Assembly (NCBI RefSeq): GCF_000149955.1
Contig: NC_030987.1
Coordinates: 3,441,138-3,505,137 of the forward strand
Direction of reading: 5' to 3'
DNA length: 64,000 bases
Source of the DNA: Fusarium oxysporum f. sp. lycopersici 4287
Taxonomy: Eukaryota > Ascomycota > Sordariomycetes > Hypocreales > Nectriaceae
Made by a program: the position numbers and the translations under genes. The notes under the pieces were generated by a model. That model saw nothing but the letters and a program-made list of their open reading frames with translations, had not been told where the DNA came from and made no database searches. Shown one piece after another: positions 34,700-44,934 of this stretch (position 1 is the first letter of the stretch; each line of letters starts with the position of its first letter).

Positions 34700-36445
34700 G
34701 AAGATATGAGTATATTTGTGCGCATTGTGGTGCTATTGGTTGCATCATGGTTAGTCGTGTTGGTTTTGTTTGAAAAGGATTATGTACGCTCGTGGCACAG
34801 AATGGCTTGGATCTTGAGGAGTTATGGCATGGTTTAGAATCTTGTCTTTCGTGTAATGTACGGATAGGAAATGTGCTGGCAGCAATAGAGTGGAGGAATA
34901 AATGATCTTCTATGCATATCCTTTTGTACCCTGGCCACAATCATGCTAGATATGCATCTCGATACGAGTTCATGGTGCAGGATTCGTATGAGATCTGCGG
35001 TGAAGATTTGTAGCATCCCGATTTAGAAGCAAAAATTGATGGTGAAACACCGCCACAGTTACCAAACGATGATGTGTGTCAGCTGATGCACTGACGGTCA
35101 ATTTGGGCGGCTAGAACAGTTGTGGCAGGTGAGTTCAATTTGAGATATAACAGAGCAATTAAGACATAATATAAAATATTGGCGTTGGTGGATGGTAATA
35201 TTGAAAAGGGAACAAAAACGTGTTGGACTCTTGGACAAGAAGGGATGTGGTTGCAAACAAAAGAAGAGACACTAGCGATCACTAATGCACAAAGATCGAC
35301 GCAAATTGAGGGCGTGAGATGAGACATTCTTTAGAAGCCGCATGCCAACGTGGCAGATATGGCCCCTCTAGGCCCCTTCTGAGGGTGTGCAACTGTCCAA
35401 GTGTCGTAGGAGGCTCTAGGTTCTGAGGATGAGATTGGTTGCTGGAATCCTTCCAAGCATTCCAAACACCGACAAATTGTTTCCGGTTGCTATGTAGTTA
35501 CTCTATGTCGTCAGTTGTTTACTCAAATTATCATACCGACTTCTTATTCCTTTTCAATTTCTTTTTTATCCAACGTAATTGAACAAATCCGTCAAACTTG
35601 CTTCTTCAAAACCTTCCTTGGTTTTCCAACGACCGCCCCAGCCTCCCCCGAAGCCCACACCAGCCTCTCATAAAACGGCCTGTTCCTCATCCCTGATTGG
35701 ATCCCGAGTTGCCGTGGGATACAGGGTTGCAGTATCGGGAGACGCCCCCCGGCTGCCAGCACTTTAAACGTCTCTGTTCTGGTTCCTGGTTCGCTCGTCG
35801 ACGGGCTATAACTTACAGATCCTGGAGTCTTATCTGACGAGAAAATCGTAATCGAGAGAAATCAGAAAGTCTAGGTCAGAGGTGGCTTGACTGCCCGTGA
35901 AATAGAGTGGCAGGGTTGCAAGGAAGCCCACACGCGACTCAGGCAGAGAGGATACATAGAAGCAGCAAACACCGTCTCGATTTCGAAACGTTCAGGGTCT
36001 TCCCTAGTTCATATTCTCTATTTTCAACAGTTTGGAGACTGTACTTTACGCCGGCCAGCCACTTTTTAACTGTACAATTCACTCCACTTGGCTTAAAGTC
36101 AGGCCAAGTCTTGGATAAGTTGACGAGGCACAGACTGAGTGTCACAGGCCCCCCCTTCTACTCAAGGGCTTTTGGTTTCTTCCTCCTTTGATCTTTTCTA
36201 ACCCCTTTGTTACATCATTAGTTTGGTTACTCATCGTATCATTTTTGCATCCTTTGTCCTTTTTGCTCGTGCGCTGAGTTTCCTCTCTTCCGTTCAAAGG
36301 GTGTCCTCTTTCTAGAGTCTCTCTCGTCTCTTAATATCTACGACTTCACCAAAAGAAAACCCGCCCACAATCTCAATTACACTACAGATTTAACCGATCG
36401 ACTATACCATGTTTGCTTGAGATTAGATTCACGAGATCGCAAATC
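34700..36445. promoter_or_regulatory. Intergenic, about 1.7 kb
   Basis: 3' flank of the RTA1-family gene followed by a long pyrimidine-rich leader (from about 36180) before the mucin-like gene. No other gene was recognised. Confidence 0.4.
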
Positions 36446-37937
36446 ATGACCCCGGCCCTTCTAATGGCGCGTCTACCGCCGTTTCTCGTCATCTCCAGCG
36501 TTCTCAATCTCGCTACCGGCCACGTTCTGCCACAACCGACAAAGACGGTTGACTTTTATGAACTCAATGTTCTGCCGTATCCTCTCGCCGCGACGCCTGC
36601 GCCCGACGACTCATTATTGCTGCGAAGGCAATTCAACACTGTTTGTGGTTACCTAGGGGGGGATCCTGGACTACCAGCAACTTGTTCTGCAGGATCGCAT
36701 TGTGTGGTAGATGTCGATCACGGCGCTGTGGGCTGTTGTCCCGATGGCGGATCTTGTACATCGGGTGTATTCACAGGCTGTGTGGATGCAGACAGTGGAC
36801 CACAAACAGAGGTGAATCCATATGTGTTCACCTGCAGAGGGAGCGATTCGTGCTACAGAAATAGCTATGAAGGCGGCTTCTTTCAATTTGGATGTGGTTC
36901 AACATCTGGTTTGGCGACAAAAGTTGTGGCTACAGCTTCAGGAAAGAGTGCGATTGACCTCACAAGCATAAATGTTCCTCTTACACAGCCAGTGAGTTCA
37001 CTATCTGAACCCACAACACTAGGAACAAGGAGAAGGACAACAACGACGGATACTTCCGCCACAAAATCATCAGCGACAAGGAGCGCATCTACAAAATCTA
37101 CTGAAACCTCCTCAGGTTCAACAACAGAGTCAACAGCTTCAACAACAAATTCAGAAACTTCCTCAACAGAGTCGGAAACCTCAACAGCGTCGGAGACCGA
37201 ATCCGACACCTCCACAGAAACCACAGCTTCAGAGACAGCAGACCCATCGTCCACGGAATCTGGCGACTCTGATGCCCCTGACACCGACGGCAATGACAAT
37301 GGCTCCAAGAATACGGGCGCCATCATCGGCGGTACCATCAGCGGCGTAGCAGCGCTCGCAGCTCTCATAGTTCTCGGCATTTGGCTCTGGAAGCGCAAGA
37401 AGGGAAATACGCGCCAGGGGCCAGGCGTGAAACACCAGGTGCAGCACATCGGGTAAGCGTCCCCATGAAAGACCTCTTTTTATACTTTTCGCGCAAAAAG
37501 CTAACAAATGAATTTTTTCTAGTCCGCCGTTAGACAATAATCATAATTTTGCTCCGGTGCCCCTTATGCATGAGACCGACAAAATGGCACCGCCCCCACC
37601 AGTTCCAGTGAGGAACCAGCAGCGCACTATGAACTCGGCTGCTGGCCATGATGAGCCATATTCCGAACCATGGGATCCTTCCTCTAATTATGGTTATGGT
37701 AATTCAGCGGGTGCTGTGGGTGGATCTTCGCACATGGAGCATGATGAGGTGCCTTTGACACGTGACGACGACTTCGACCATAGTTATAACTCTGGCTTGG
37801 GACGAATCAGCGAGGAACAGCCACGACCTGGAACAGCGATCAGTACACCTGGCCAAATGAGCCAAGTATATCCTGGACCCCGCGGCGGCGGTGGAGGGCC
37901 GTTGTGGCAGCAGAATCGTGGGCCTGGGTGGTTCTAA
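36446..37937 (+). CDS. Single-pass cell-surface protein: signal peptide, Cys-rich ectodomain, Ser/Thr-rich stalk
   Basis: Exons are 36446-37452 and 37523-37937, giving 473 aa. A signal peptide (MTPALLMARLPPFLVISSVL) precedes a Cys-rich module at about residues 60-155 with a CC pair (VGCCPDGGSCTSGVFTGC). Then comes a roughly 100-residue Ser/Thr/Glu mucin-like stretch, a membrane helix at about 300-325 (AIIGGTISGVAALAALIVLG, WLWKRKK stop-transfer) and a cytosolic tail of about 150 residues rich in Pro, Gly and acidic patches. The plan matches fungal wall-spanning proteins, some of which are stress sensors such as Mid2/Wsc types; a sensor role is inference. The ATG at 36446 was chosen because it begins the signal peptide. 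Confidence 0.82.
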
Positions 37938-38415
37938 TTGTATATGAATCTGATGAAAGGGGGAGACGGCACATAAACAGGTAGCGGATGGCACCGCGGC
38001 TCGAGAATTGCTTTGGCGTTTGCTTTTGGGTTAGCATATGGAGTTGATATCCGGAGTTGCATTACTATAAAGGAGGAGTTGTAATGAGCGGTTCCCAACA
38101 GTGCTGGAATAGATGAGCTTGAGCTTGGATTAATCATGAGATATGATGGCCACACGGTCATAGGTATGGGTTTTTGGTAGATAGCTATGATATAAAGAAA
38201 CTAAGCAGTATTGACTAAAAAGTCTTTTTATTCATTTTCATTTATCATTTCATTATTTTATGTTTCTTTATATCAAATGGGAATCAAAGTAAGACGCTGA
38301 ACGGAAGCCAATACTTTCTCGTCTTGAACCTGTGCTTAACGGTGGATTCCTCTAGGTGGCATCTAACCAATTTGCATGATCATGGTTCAGCCTACCTACC
38401 GTGTTTTAAATCAGG
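37938..38415. other. Convergent intergenic region
   Basis: About 480 bp with the 3' ends of the mucin-like and WD40 genes; AT-rich near 38210-38290. Nothing else was seen. Confidence 0.4.
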
Positions 38416-39747
38416 TCAACCTCCTATGGTCCAGATCTTGACACTAGACTCGTCAAACACTGTCTTCGTTCCCGATGAGTCTTTAAAGCCCCACCCTCCT
38501 GAGCACGTTGCGACTACAGAGCCGCTTGAATGTAAAGCAGTGCTTCCTACCGGCGCATCATGGGGCTTCCATGTCCATGATGGATCTACAACGCCAGCTT
38601 GAGAGCCAACGCCTTCCCACACCGCAACACCACCATCTTGTGTCCCTGCCCAGACCTCGAAGGATGGGAACTCAGCATAGGGATCACCAGCAAAGACATC
38701 CACCGTCATCTTCTGTTGTGTGGGTGCACGACGACCTCGAAGAGTGCAGAGGAGTTCGCCTGTTCCGCGGACGTCATACACAATCAGACCAGAAGCATGT
38801 CGCTCGTTGAGGATTAGGTAACGACCGCATGGACTCCAGCGGACTTGAACAATTCCCTGGCCTCCTATTCCTCCGTCTATGTCTTCAGAGCGAGGGAGAG
38901 ACCAATTTGCAATAACCTTGTCTGAGCGGTGCACATCATACAATCCCATCCACCGTGTCCATGTCCCTGCAGCAATAATAGAGCTCCCGTTACCATCCAC
39001 AGGCGAGGAAGCGAGAGCAGCGACAGTGCCCTTCATACCAACTCCATTTCCCTTCCGTATATGACGTCTAGAAGGGATGGTGGGTATAGTAAGTATCGGA
39101 CCATCTGATCCTGGTCGAGTCATGTCAAAGTAATCAAGCCGGTTCGTTGAGCCGACGAGGAAATGCGTCCCGGGTGCATCCCAGAGGATAGACGAGGGCG
39201 TGATATACTCTTCTGTTTCAAAACGTATTAATTTATACGAAGCAAGTGGGGCAGAACGCGACGCGAGGCCATCATCATCTGGAGGGAAGAGATGGTAGAG
39301 CTGAATAGGGTGATCGCGACATCCTACAAGAACGGTCTGTGAGGATGGCTCAGCTAAAGAGTAGAAGGGCGCTGGGATGATCGTTTGAGAAGGCTCAGGG
39401 AGCGATATTGAGGATTGACACTCGAGATGTCGCGGGCGTGAAGCTGATGGGTCGAGGAGATCTTCAGGGAGGACAAAGGTGGATATTGAATTGATGGCAG
39501 ATGATACGATGAGTGATGTTCCATCGGCAGTCCATTGTGCAGATGTGTAGTAATTTTGTTTGGTGGTGGAAGGGTTCTGGTTTATGTCATTATCAGGCTG
39601 AATGATTTGATTTTCAGCGATGAGGTTTAATGATGGTGCTTTCTGCTGCTGATCACGGTCCCTGTCCTGGTCCTGCAGATCATTCGGCTGTAACTCTGAA
39701 TGTGAGGGCGCTGATTCAATTGCCGATTCAGGACCATCCATGTTCAT
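38416..39747 (-). CDS. WD40 protein, Swt21/TCAB1 (WRAP53)-like
   Basis: 443 aa from the ATG at 39747, which has a CACCATG context; the frame stays open further upstream but without a better ATG. After a Gln/Asp-rich leader, blades include YYTSAQWTADGTSLIVSSAI, SSILWDAPGTHFLVGSTNRL, TVAALASSPVDGNGSSIIAA, GTWTRWMGLYDVHRSDKVIA, GIVQVRWSPCGRYLILNERH and a final VATCSGGWGFKD...SSVKIW. The GTWTRWMGLYD and VQVRWSPCGRYL blades match the family of yeast Swt21 and animal TCAB1/WRAP53, linked to spliceosomal snRNP and telomerase RNA biology. The exact role in this fungus is inferred. Confidence 0.8.
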   Translation of the reverse strand: MNMDGPESAIESAPSHSELQPNDLQDQDRDRDQQQKAPSLNLIAENQIIQPDNDINQNPSTTKQNYYTSAQWTADGTSLIVSSAINSISTFVLPEDLLDPSASRPRHLECQSSISLPEPSQTIIPAPFYSLAEPSSQTVLVGCRDHPIQLYHLFPPDDDGLASRSAPLASYKLIRFETEEYITPSSILWDAPGTHFLVGSTNRLDYFDMTRPGSDGPILTIPTIPSRRHIRKGNGVGMKGTVAALASSPVDGNGSSIIAAGTWTRWMGLYDVHRSDKVIANWSLPRSEDIDGGIGGQGIVQVRWSPCGRYLILNERHASGLIVYDVRGTGELLCTLRGRRAPTQQKMTVDVFAGDPYAEFPSFEVWAGTQDGGVAVWEGVGSQAGVVDPSWTWKPHDAPVGSTALHSSGSVVATCSGGWGFKDSSGTKTVFDESSVKIWTIGG

Positions 39748-41203
39748 GGTGTAAGTTGAGTTGAAAGTTGCGAGATGGTGATGGACGAGAAAATGAGGTA
39801 CATGAGTGGATACCTCGCTTTGTTTGACTGTCACTTACACGCTTATCATGATCCTAGCCAATCTCTAATCTCGAGATATGTAATATTCAAGGGTCTTTTT
39901 CAGTTGGACAATTCAAGGGTCCTGTGACATTCTCTCTATTGAAACAGATTCTGAAGGACCTCTCACTGTAGATCAAACAACTGAGGCCATCGTCGACTGT
40001 CTCATATATCCTCATAGTAACGTCATATGGATTGGCGCCAAGCCCTCGGTAGACAAAGGACCTCCTCAGCGGCCTCCGACAAATCCAATGGCCGTACGTT
40101 GGTTCTCTTCTGCAGGGTCCAACGGGTGACGACACAAAAAGGGCAGCTCGAGATCGCCGTTTTCCGTCTTGGCAGTTATTGTGAAGAGTTGAAAGAGGCG
40201 CTGACTACAGGTATATTTCAGGAGACATAACGCTGTGTCCCAGTTTCCAGGTCACTGTAATTTTAGGCTTTCAGCCCAGGCCAGGCCAGGCCAGGTACTG
40301 CCGAAGAAAAGAAACGCGTGAGGTGTGAATATCAAGCGGAAGTGTATTTCCTCTGAACAGTTACAGTGGGAGATGGATCACCACTTGGAATCTTGGATGT
40401 TGCACCCCTAGTAAGGTACTGTTGGAAGAATTCAGGGCGGGTGCTCGAATGTTTCCTTTTAGAGCCACCCGCTTTTCCTTTAGCTTTTAGGTAAGGAAGA
40501 CAGGAAGGAACAGTCTCATATTCAGCTTGAGGTGGTCGTCATTTGATTACATTAATTAATTCTCCGACTTCCTTCCTCCCTCTCTTTTCTTTTTATCCTT
40601 TCTCCATCTCACCCCAATCCATAAGAAACTTCTTCCTTTGACTTCAACATACCAAGGATAAACCGTATCGTGAAACTTTCTCTTCTCTTCTGTCTCACCA
40701 ATCATGATCTCCTAGTTCAGCTGGCCAAAAAGGGCAATTCATATCCTCGTATCGTCGACTATCGGTCAGTACCGACTCGCTCGGTATTCCGCTCCAGCTC
40801 CAGCTGCGCTACGCTCTCTTGAGTCTCTTCTACAACGCTGCCCCTCCCCGCGAAACACAAACAGCCTCGCCCAGAAAAGAAACCGACTAAAATAACCCAT
40901 CATACGTCACTCCCCAGCAACGCAGGGCGCCCGACCTTCTATCATTTCTCTCCACACGAGCCCGTGCCCAAAAACCAGTCCAAAGCTAAGCTGGGCAAAC
41001 CTCTTTGACGAGAGACGACTGGACCCTGGCGTTCCTTCGTCTGATCTCGTGATTACTTGTGATCATTTTCTCTTTTGTGCCTGCCAGGCTTCTCGTGAGC
41101 CTCTCTCTCTCGCGACACCTGCTGGGACGACTCCTCCATCATCCTCTCCCGAAGCTGCGCGGCCGTGTTATTATACCTTCACGCACTTCATCTGATATCC
41201 GCC
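39748..41203. promoter_or_regulatory. Divergent intergenic region with a long pyrimidine-rich leader
   Basis: About 1.45 kb between the WD40 gene and the PQ-loop gene. A four-unit CCAGG repeat lies at 40276-40295 and C/T-rich sequence from about 40560, likely the PQ-loop gene's 5' UTR. Confidence 0.4.
40276..40295. repeat. Four CCAGG units
   Basis: Exact pentamer tandem repeat in the intergenic region. A related TGCCTGGCCTGGCC run, the reverse complement type, occurs near 23128 upstream of bem1. Confidence 0.8.
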
Positions 41204-42401
41204 ATGGACGTTTTTGCCCCAAAAGACGACCAATGCGATCGGCTTAAGACGCCCTCGTATCTTGAGCTTGTCGTTTCTATGTATGGCTGCGCAACCCCTC
41301 TCTAAATTTGACGGCGAGTGTTCTTGTTATTAACCTTGATGTTGTAGCGTCCTCTTACTCGGCATTCTCGTGTCTTACCTCCCTCAGCATTATCGCATTA
41401 TCTCCCGAGGCACCTCCGAAGGCATCTCACCTTACTTTGTATTGCTTGGAACCACTTCCGCTACTGCCGGTTTCGCCAATATCCTTACTGTCCCACCGTC
41501 TCGTGCTGCCATAGGATGCTGCAAAGAGCTCGGCAGATTTGAGTGCGCCGCCGGTCTGCTCGGCGTTGCCCAGCTAGGCGCTCAATGGGTTTGCTTCAGC
41601 CTCATGTTAGCCTCCACACCCAGCTCGATTTGTTTTCTCCATTAACATTTGAACAGTCTTGTCCTTTTCCTCATCTTCTTCAGATATAGAGAAGCCAATG
41701 TTCCACCAGAGGATCTTCGTGGCGATGCACCTAGATGGCAGACCGCTGTCATGGTTGGACTACTCTGTGTCCTTCACGGCCTCATTGTGGTTATCCTGAC
41801 GGGTGTCTTTTTCATTGCTCTGCCCGATCATCTCGTTTTTTGGGCCAACTTCCTGGGAATCATGGCCACAGTTCTGGCCGCTATCCAATACGTGCCTCAG
41901 ATCTGGATGACATACCATTTGAAACATGTCGGCAGTCTGAGCATCCCAATGATGTGCATCCAGACGCCCGGTGGCTTCTTATTCGCAGGAAGCCTTTTTG
42001 CCCGTCTGGGCTGGGAAGGATGGAGCACATGGTTCATTTACTTGATCACTGCATCTATGCAGGGATCAGTCCTCTTCATGGGCGTTTATTACGAATACAT
42101 GGCGCGGCAGCATGGCGGTCATGCCAACGGCCACATCGACAGCGCACCACACTCACCTGTGCAATACTCGAGCGCGCCCCGAAGGCCCCCGCCAGGCAGC
42201 AGGACCTATTCTGAGGGCTGGGAGCGCGGTCTTCCAGGACCTTTCACCGGTCACCCGGAGAGATACGCGGAAACGGAGGAGGACCTGCACGATATCCAAG
42301 AGAGAGAAGAGCGTGCTATCGAGCGGGAGAGCCAACCGTTGTTAAAACCCGGCGGTATTGGCAACCCTCACAGGACATACGACGCCACCGCCGAACACTG
42401 A
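41204..42401 (+). CDS. PQ-loop repeat membrane protein
   Basis: Exons are 41204-41280, 41348-41605 and 41657-42401, giving 359 aa in phase. The start MDVFAPKDDQCDRLKTPSYL leads into the first PQ motif (VSYLPQHYRIISRGTSEGIS, about residues 38-57). The second is AAIQYVPQIWMTYHLKHVGS (about 190-209), followed by LSIPMMCIQTPGGFLFAGSL. About seven hydrophobic helices are visible, then a 100-residue hydrophilic tail with an acidic coiled part (EDLHDIQEREERAIERESQP). PQ-loop proteins include vacuolar amino-acid exporters and Golgi/endosomal lipid-related proteins such as yeast Any1; substrate cannot be told from sequence alone. Confidence 0.88.
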
Positions 42402-43336
42402 GGAATTCACCTCTCTTACCTCACCTTAGACAACAAGACGAGTTCAGGGTCAACAGCGAGCATGTGATATACCATAATTATTTGAGGTATTTTATTGGTA
42501 TTTAGTGATTACCTAGGATTGCATACTTTTTAGAAATGTACATTTTCTCCTTCTTCTCAGCCGAGACGTCCGAGTTTGACTCATTGAAGATATTACGCCG
42601 CAAGGTATGTGTGGGGGCCTTGATGACTCGAAGTCAGCCCGTCCAAGGTTGAGAGAATGCTTGTCGACAGCATTCCTTGTCTCCCTACGCGAGATAAAGA
42701 GTAATATCAAATCCCGAGCCAGCTGATTAGGATGAAATCATGGTACTTCAAGTCAATGTTGAGATATTGCATTCTACCAATGAGGCCCTGAGTAGCGGTC
42801 ATTCTCAGCATCATCAGCTTCTCATGACAGAATCGAAGAAGCCTGGTGCCTGGGCCCTATCATGGCCCTAAATGCCCCCCCCCCGCTTCCGCGGGCGACG
42901 GGTGACTCGCATCGCCTGCAAATGCGGAATTGGGTGTCGCTGGCTTGCTCCCTGTGGGATGCGGTCGAGATATGATTGGCTGCTTCTATCTAATCAAGTT
43001 GAATGAATCACCGCGTGTCATTCATGGTTCATATCAATTCCCGTATGAGGTTTGAGACAGGAGGGGGGAGGGTCTAGAGATGCCCGGTAGCATCCAATCC
43101 AATGCCGTCGATCAATTAAACCACCATCTCCATCCTTTCTGTCCTCTCTCCATTGCCGGAGCCATTTCTCCTTCCTCCTTTCATCTCAAGACCTAGAACC
43201 TAGAGATTCCTTCTTCTCCCTATCAGACCTAGAGTCTTTGTCTCAAGACAGCGTCAAGAGTTTCAATCACTCTCATCTCTTAACCTTATCCTTATCGTAC
43301 TCTATCATCAGCGACCACCCCGCGAGTCTTATCATC
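42402..43336. other. Intergenic, about 0.9 kb
   Basis: 3' flank of the PQ-loop gene and promoter/leader of the R3H gene. A C9 run lies near 42878. No gene was recognised. Confidence 0.4.
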
Positions 43337-44581
43337 ATGGCTATCTACAGCTCCGTCCCGCCACCCGAACAACAGTCGGCCTCAAATACTCCTACTCCCG
43401 CGGCGACAAATCCTTCGCTGGCGGCTGTGCAGCTACATTCGCCTCCTACGCCAGTTAAGAGTGGGAGCATTGATATCGATGCTTGGACTGTTTCGGCTCT
43501 TCAATCTCTCAGCGTTTCCCCCATCGCCCGTGGAACTGGCACTCCTCTTGCAATTCCTCTAGATGAAGCTGTCAAAGCCAAGTCCAATTCTCCCGAGCGC
43601 AACGTCAATTTTGACGAAGATGAGGCCCCGATATCGACCCTAAGACGACCACCTTCTAGGAGAGATAGCCAGCGAAAGCGGGAATTGGTTCTGAAGGGCA
43701 AGGAGGGCAGTCGCCAGCGACGTCGCTGGGAGAATGGTATGGCTTTATCATTGTTAAGGAAGCACTCCGAACTCGGATCTGCTTCCTTTTGCGCAGCAGC
43801 ATACTGATCGTTGGCCTCACTGTGTTAGACCGCTTGATAGGCGTTCCGAACGCTCAACCGCCTCTGCCTTCCGATTACGAAGTCCAACCTACTCATCCGA
43901 TCCATCGAGTGCCTTACCAGCTTGCTCAATTCTGGGACCGCGGCGTGCGCAAGCAGGTTGAGGATAAGACGGCCCGTCTGCTTGCCGAGCGCAAGAAGCA
44001 GCAACTCAAGGCAGGCAGCGCCACGGGTCTCGGAGCTGGTGAGGTTCCTCGTGATCTGCGCGAAGCTACCAAGCGCAGTCCCGTTGTGCGCACCTGGGTG
44101 CGATCCCTGGAAGAGCCTGTGCGACAATATCTCGCTACTCAGCAGGCTATGGCCGCAACGTCAGCTGTCACTGCTGATGAAGATGATGATAGTGCAGCTG
44201 AGCAGATGGATTCGGACGATGAAGAGATTGTATTCGTCGGTAGGAACGGCGCCATGAGGGAGCTTAGAGAGAAGAAGGCAACATGGAAGCATGCGCATCG
44301 TGAAGTGTCACAGGAGACGGTCGACTCAGGCATGCTGTTTGACTCGTTCGGCACCGATGAAAGCGCCGCCTTCAAGTGAGTATCAATATCGAAGGTATAG
44401 TGCACTACTGACAGCTTCTAGGCGCTGGCTCACACATACCATCTCTGACTACTACGGCATCCAATCTCGCTCCGTCAATCTTTCGAATCCCACGCGCCGA
44501 GTCGTCTATGTTGGTCTAAAGACGTCACAGGGCGCCTTGCCTTTACGAACGCTACCGCGGCCAATGTGGGAAGTCTGTTGA
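43337..44581 (+). CDS. R3H-domain protein with R3H-associated N-terminal domain
   Basis: Exons are 43337-43736, 43829-44375 and 44422-44581, giving 368 aa. After a Pro/Ser-rich leader, basic residues (RQRRRWEN) lead into the R3H-associated domain: HPIHRVPYQLAQFWDRGVRK at about 155-175. An acidic patch (DEDDDSAAEQMDSDDEE) lies mid-protein. The C-terminal R3H domain is split by intron 2: SFGTDESAAFK/RWLTHTISDYYG, then SRSVNLSNPTRRVVYVGL. R3H domains bind single-stranded nucleic acid through an Arg-x3-His core; here the core reads R-W-L-T-H. It is probably an RNA- or ssDNA-binding protein; the process is unknown. Confidence 0.85.
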
Positions 44582-44934
44582 ACGACTTTGAACATTTAAG
44601 GGTACCTGACCCAACTTGAATAGTGTTTGAGATGCATGATTAGACGTACAAGCGTAGACGGTAAGCATGGGTATGTGTATAGGGCAATAGAAGCGATCTC
44701 ACTGAGCTCGGTGGGCATAAGTCTGTTGTGCTGCGATGTGATATTGCTTGAAGGTGCTCATTGTGATCTGTAACACGTCGTTACCTGCATACTCGAGTGC
44801 ATCTCTGGTTGCCCGGTCATAGATCGACAAATCGGGGACTCCTGGTCTTAATAGGTAGGTCTAAATGTAGGTAACCCATAGAGTACAGAAACATTGTGCC
44901 CCAGTTACTCCGTACATTTTCTGTGGTAGCCGAC
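44582..44934. other. Convergent 3' intergenic region
   Basis: About 350 bp between the R3H gene and the minus-strand XPF-like gene. Nothing was recognised. Confidence 0.4.

Noticed and set aside
36883..37449. 188-codon minus-strand frame opposite the Ser/Thr stalk of the surface protein
   Set aside because: Val/Ser/Glu repetition is the antisense of Ser/Thr/Glu repeats; the plus-strand protein has signal peptide, Cys module, membrane helix and a phased intron.
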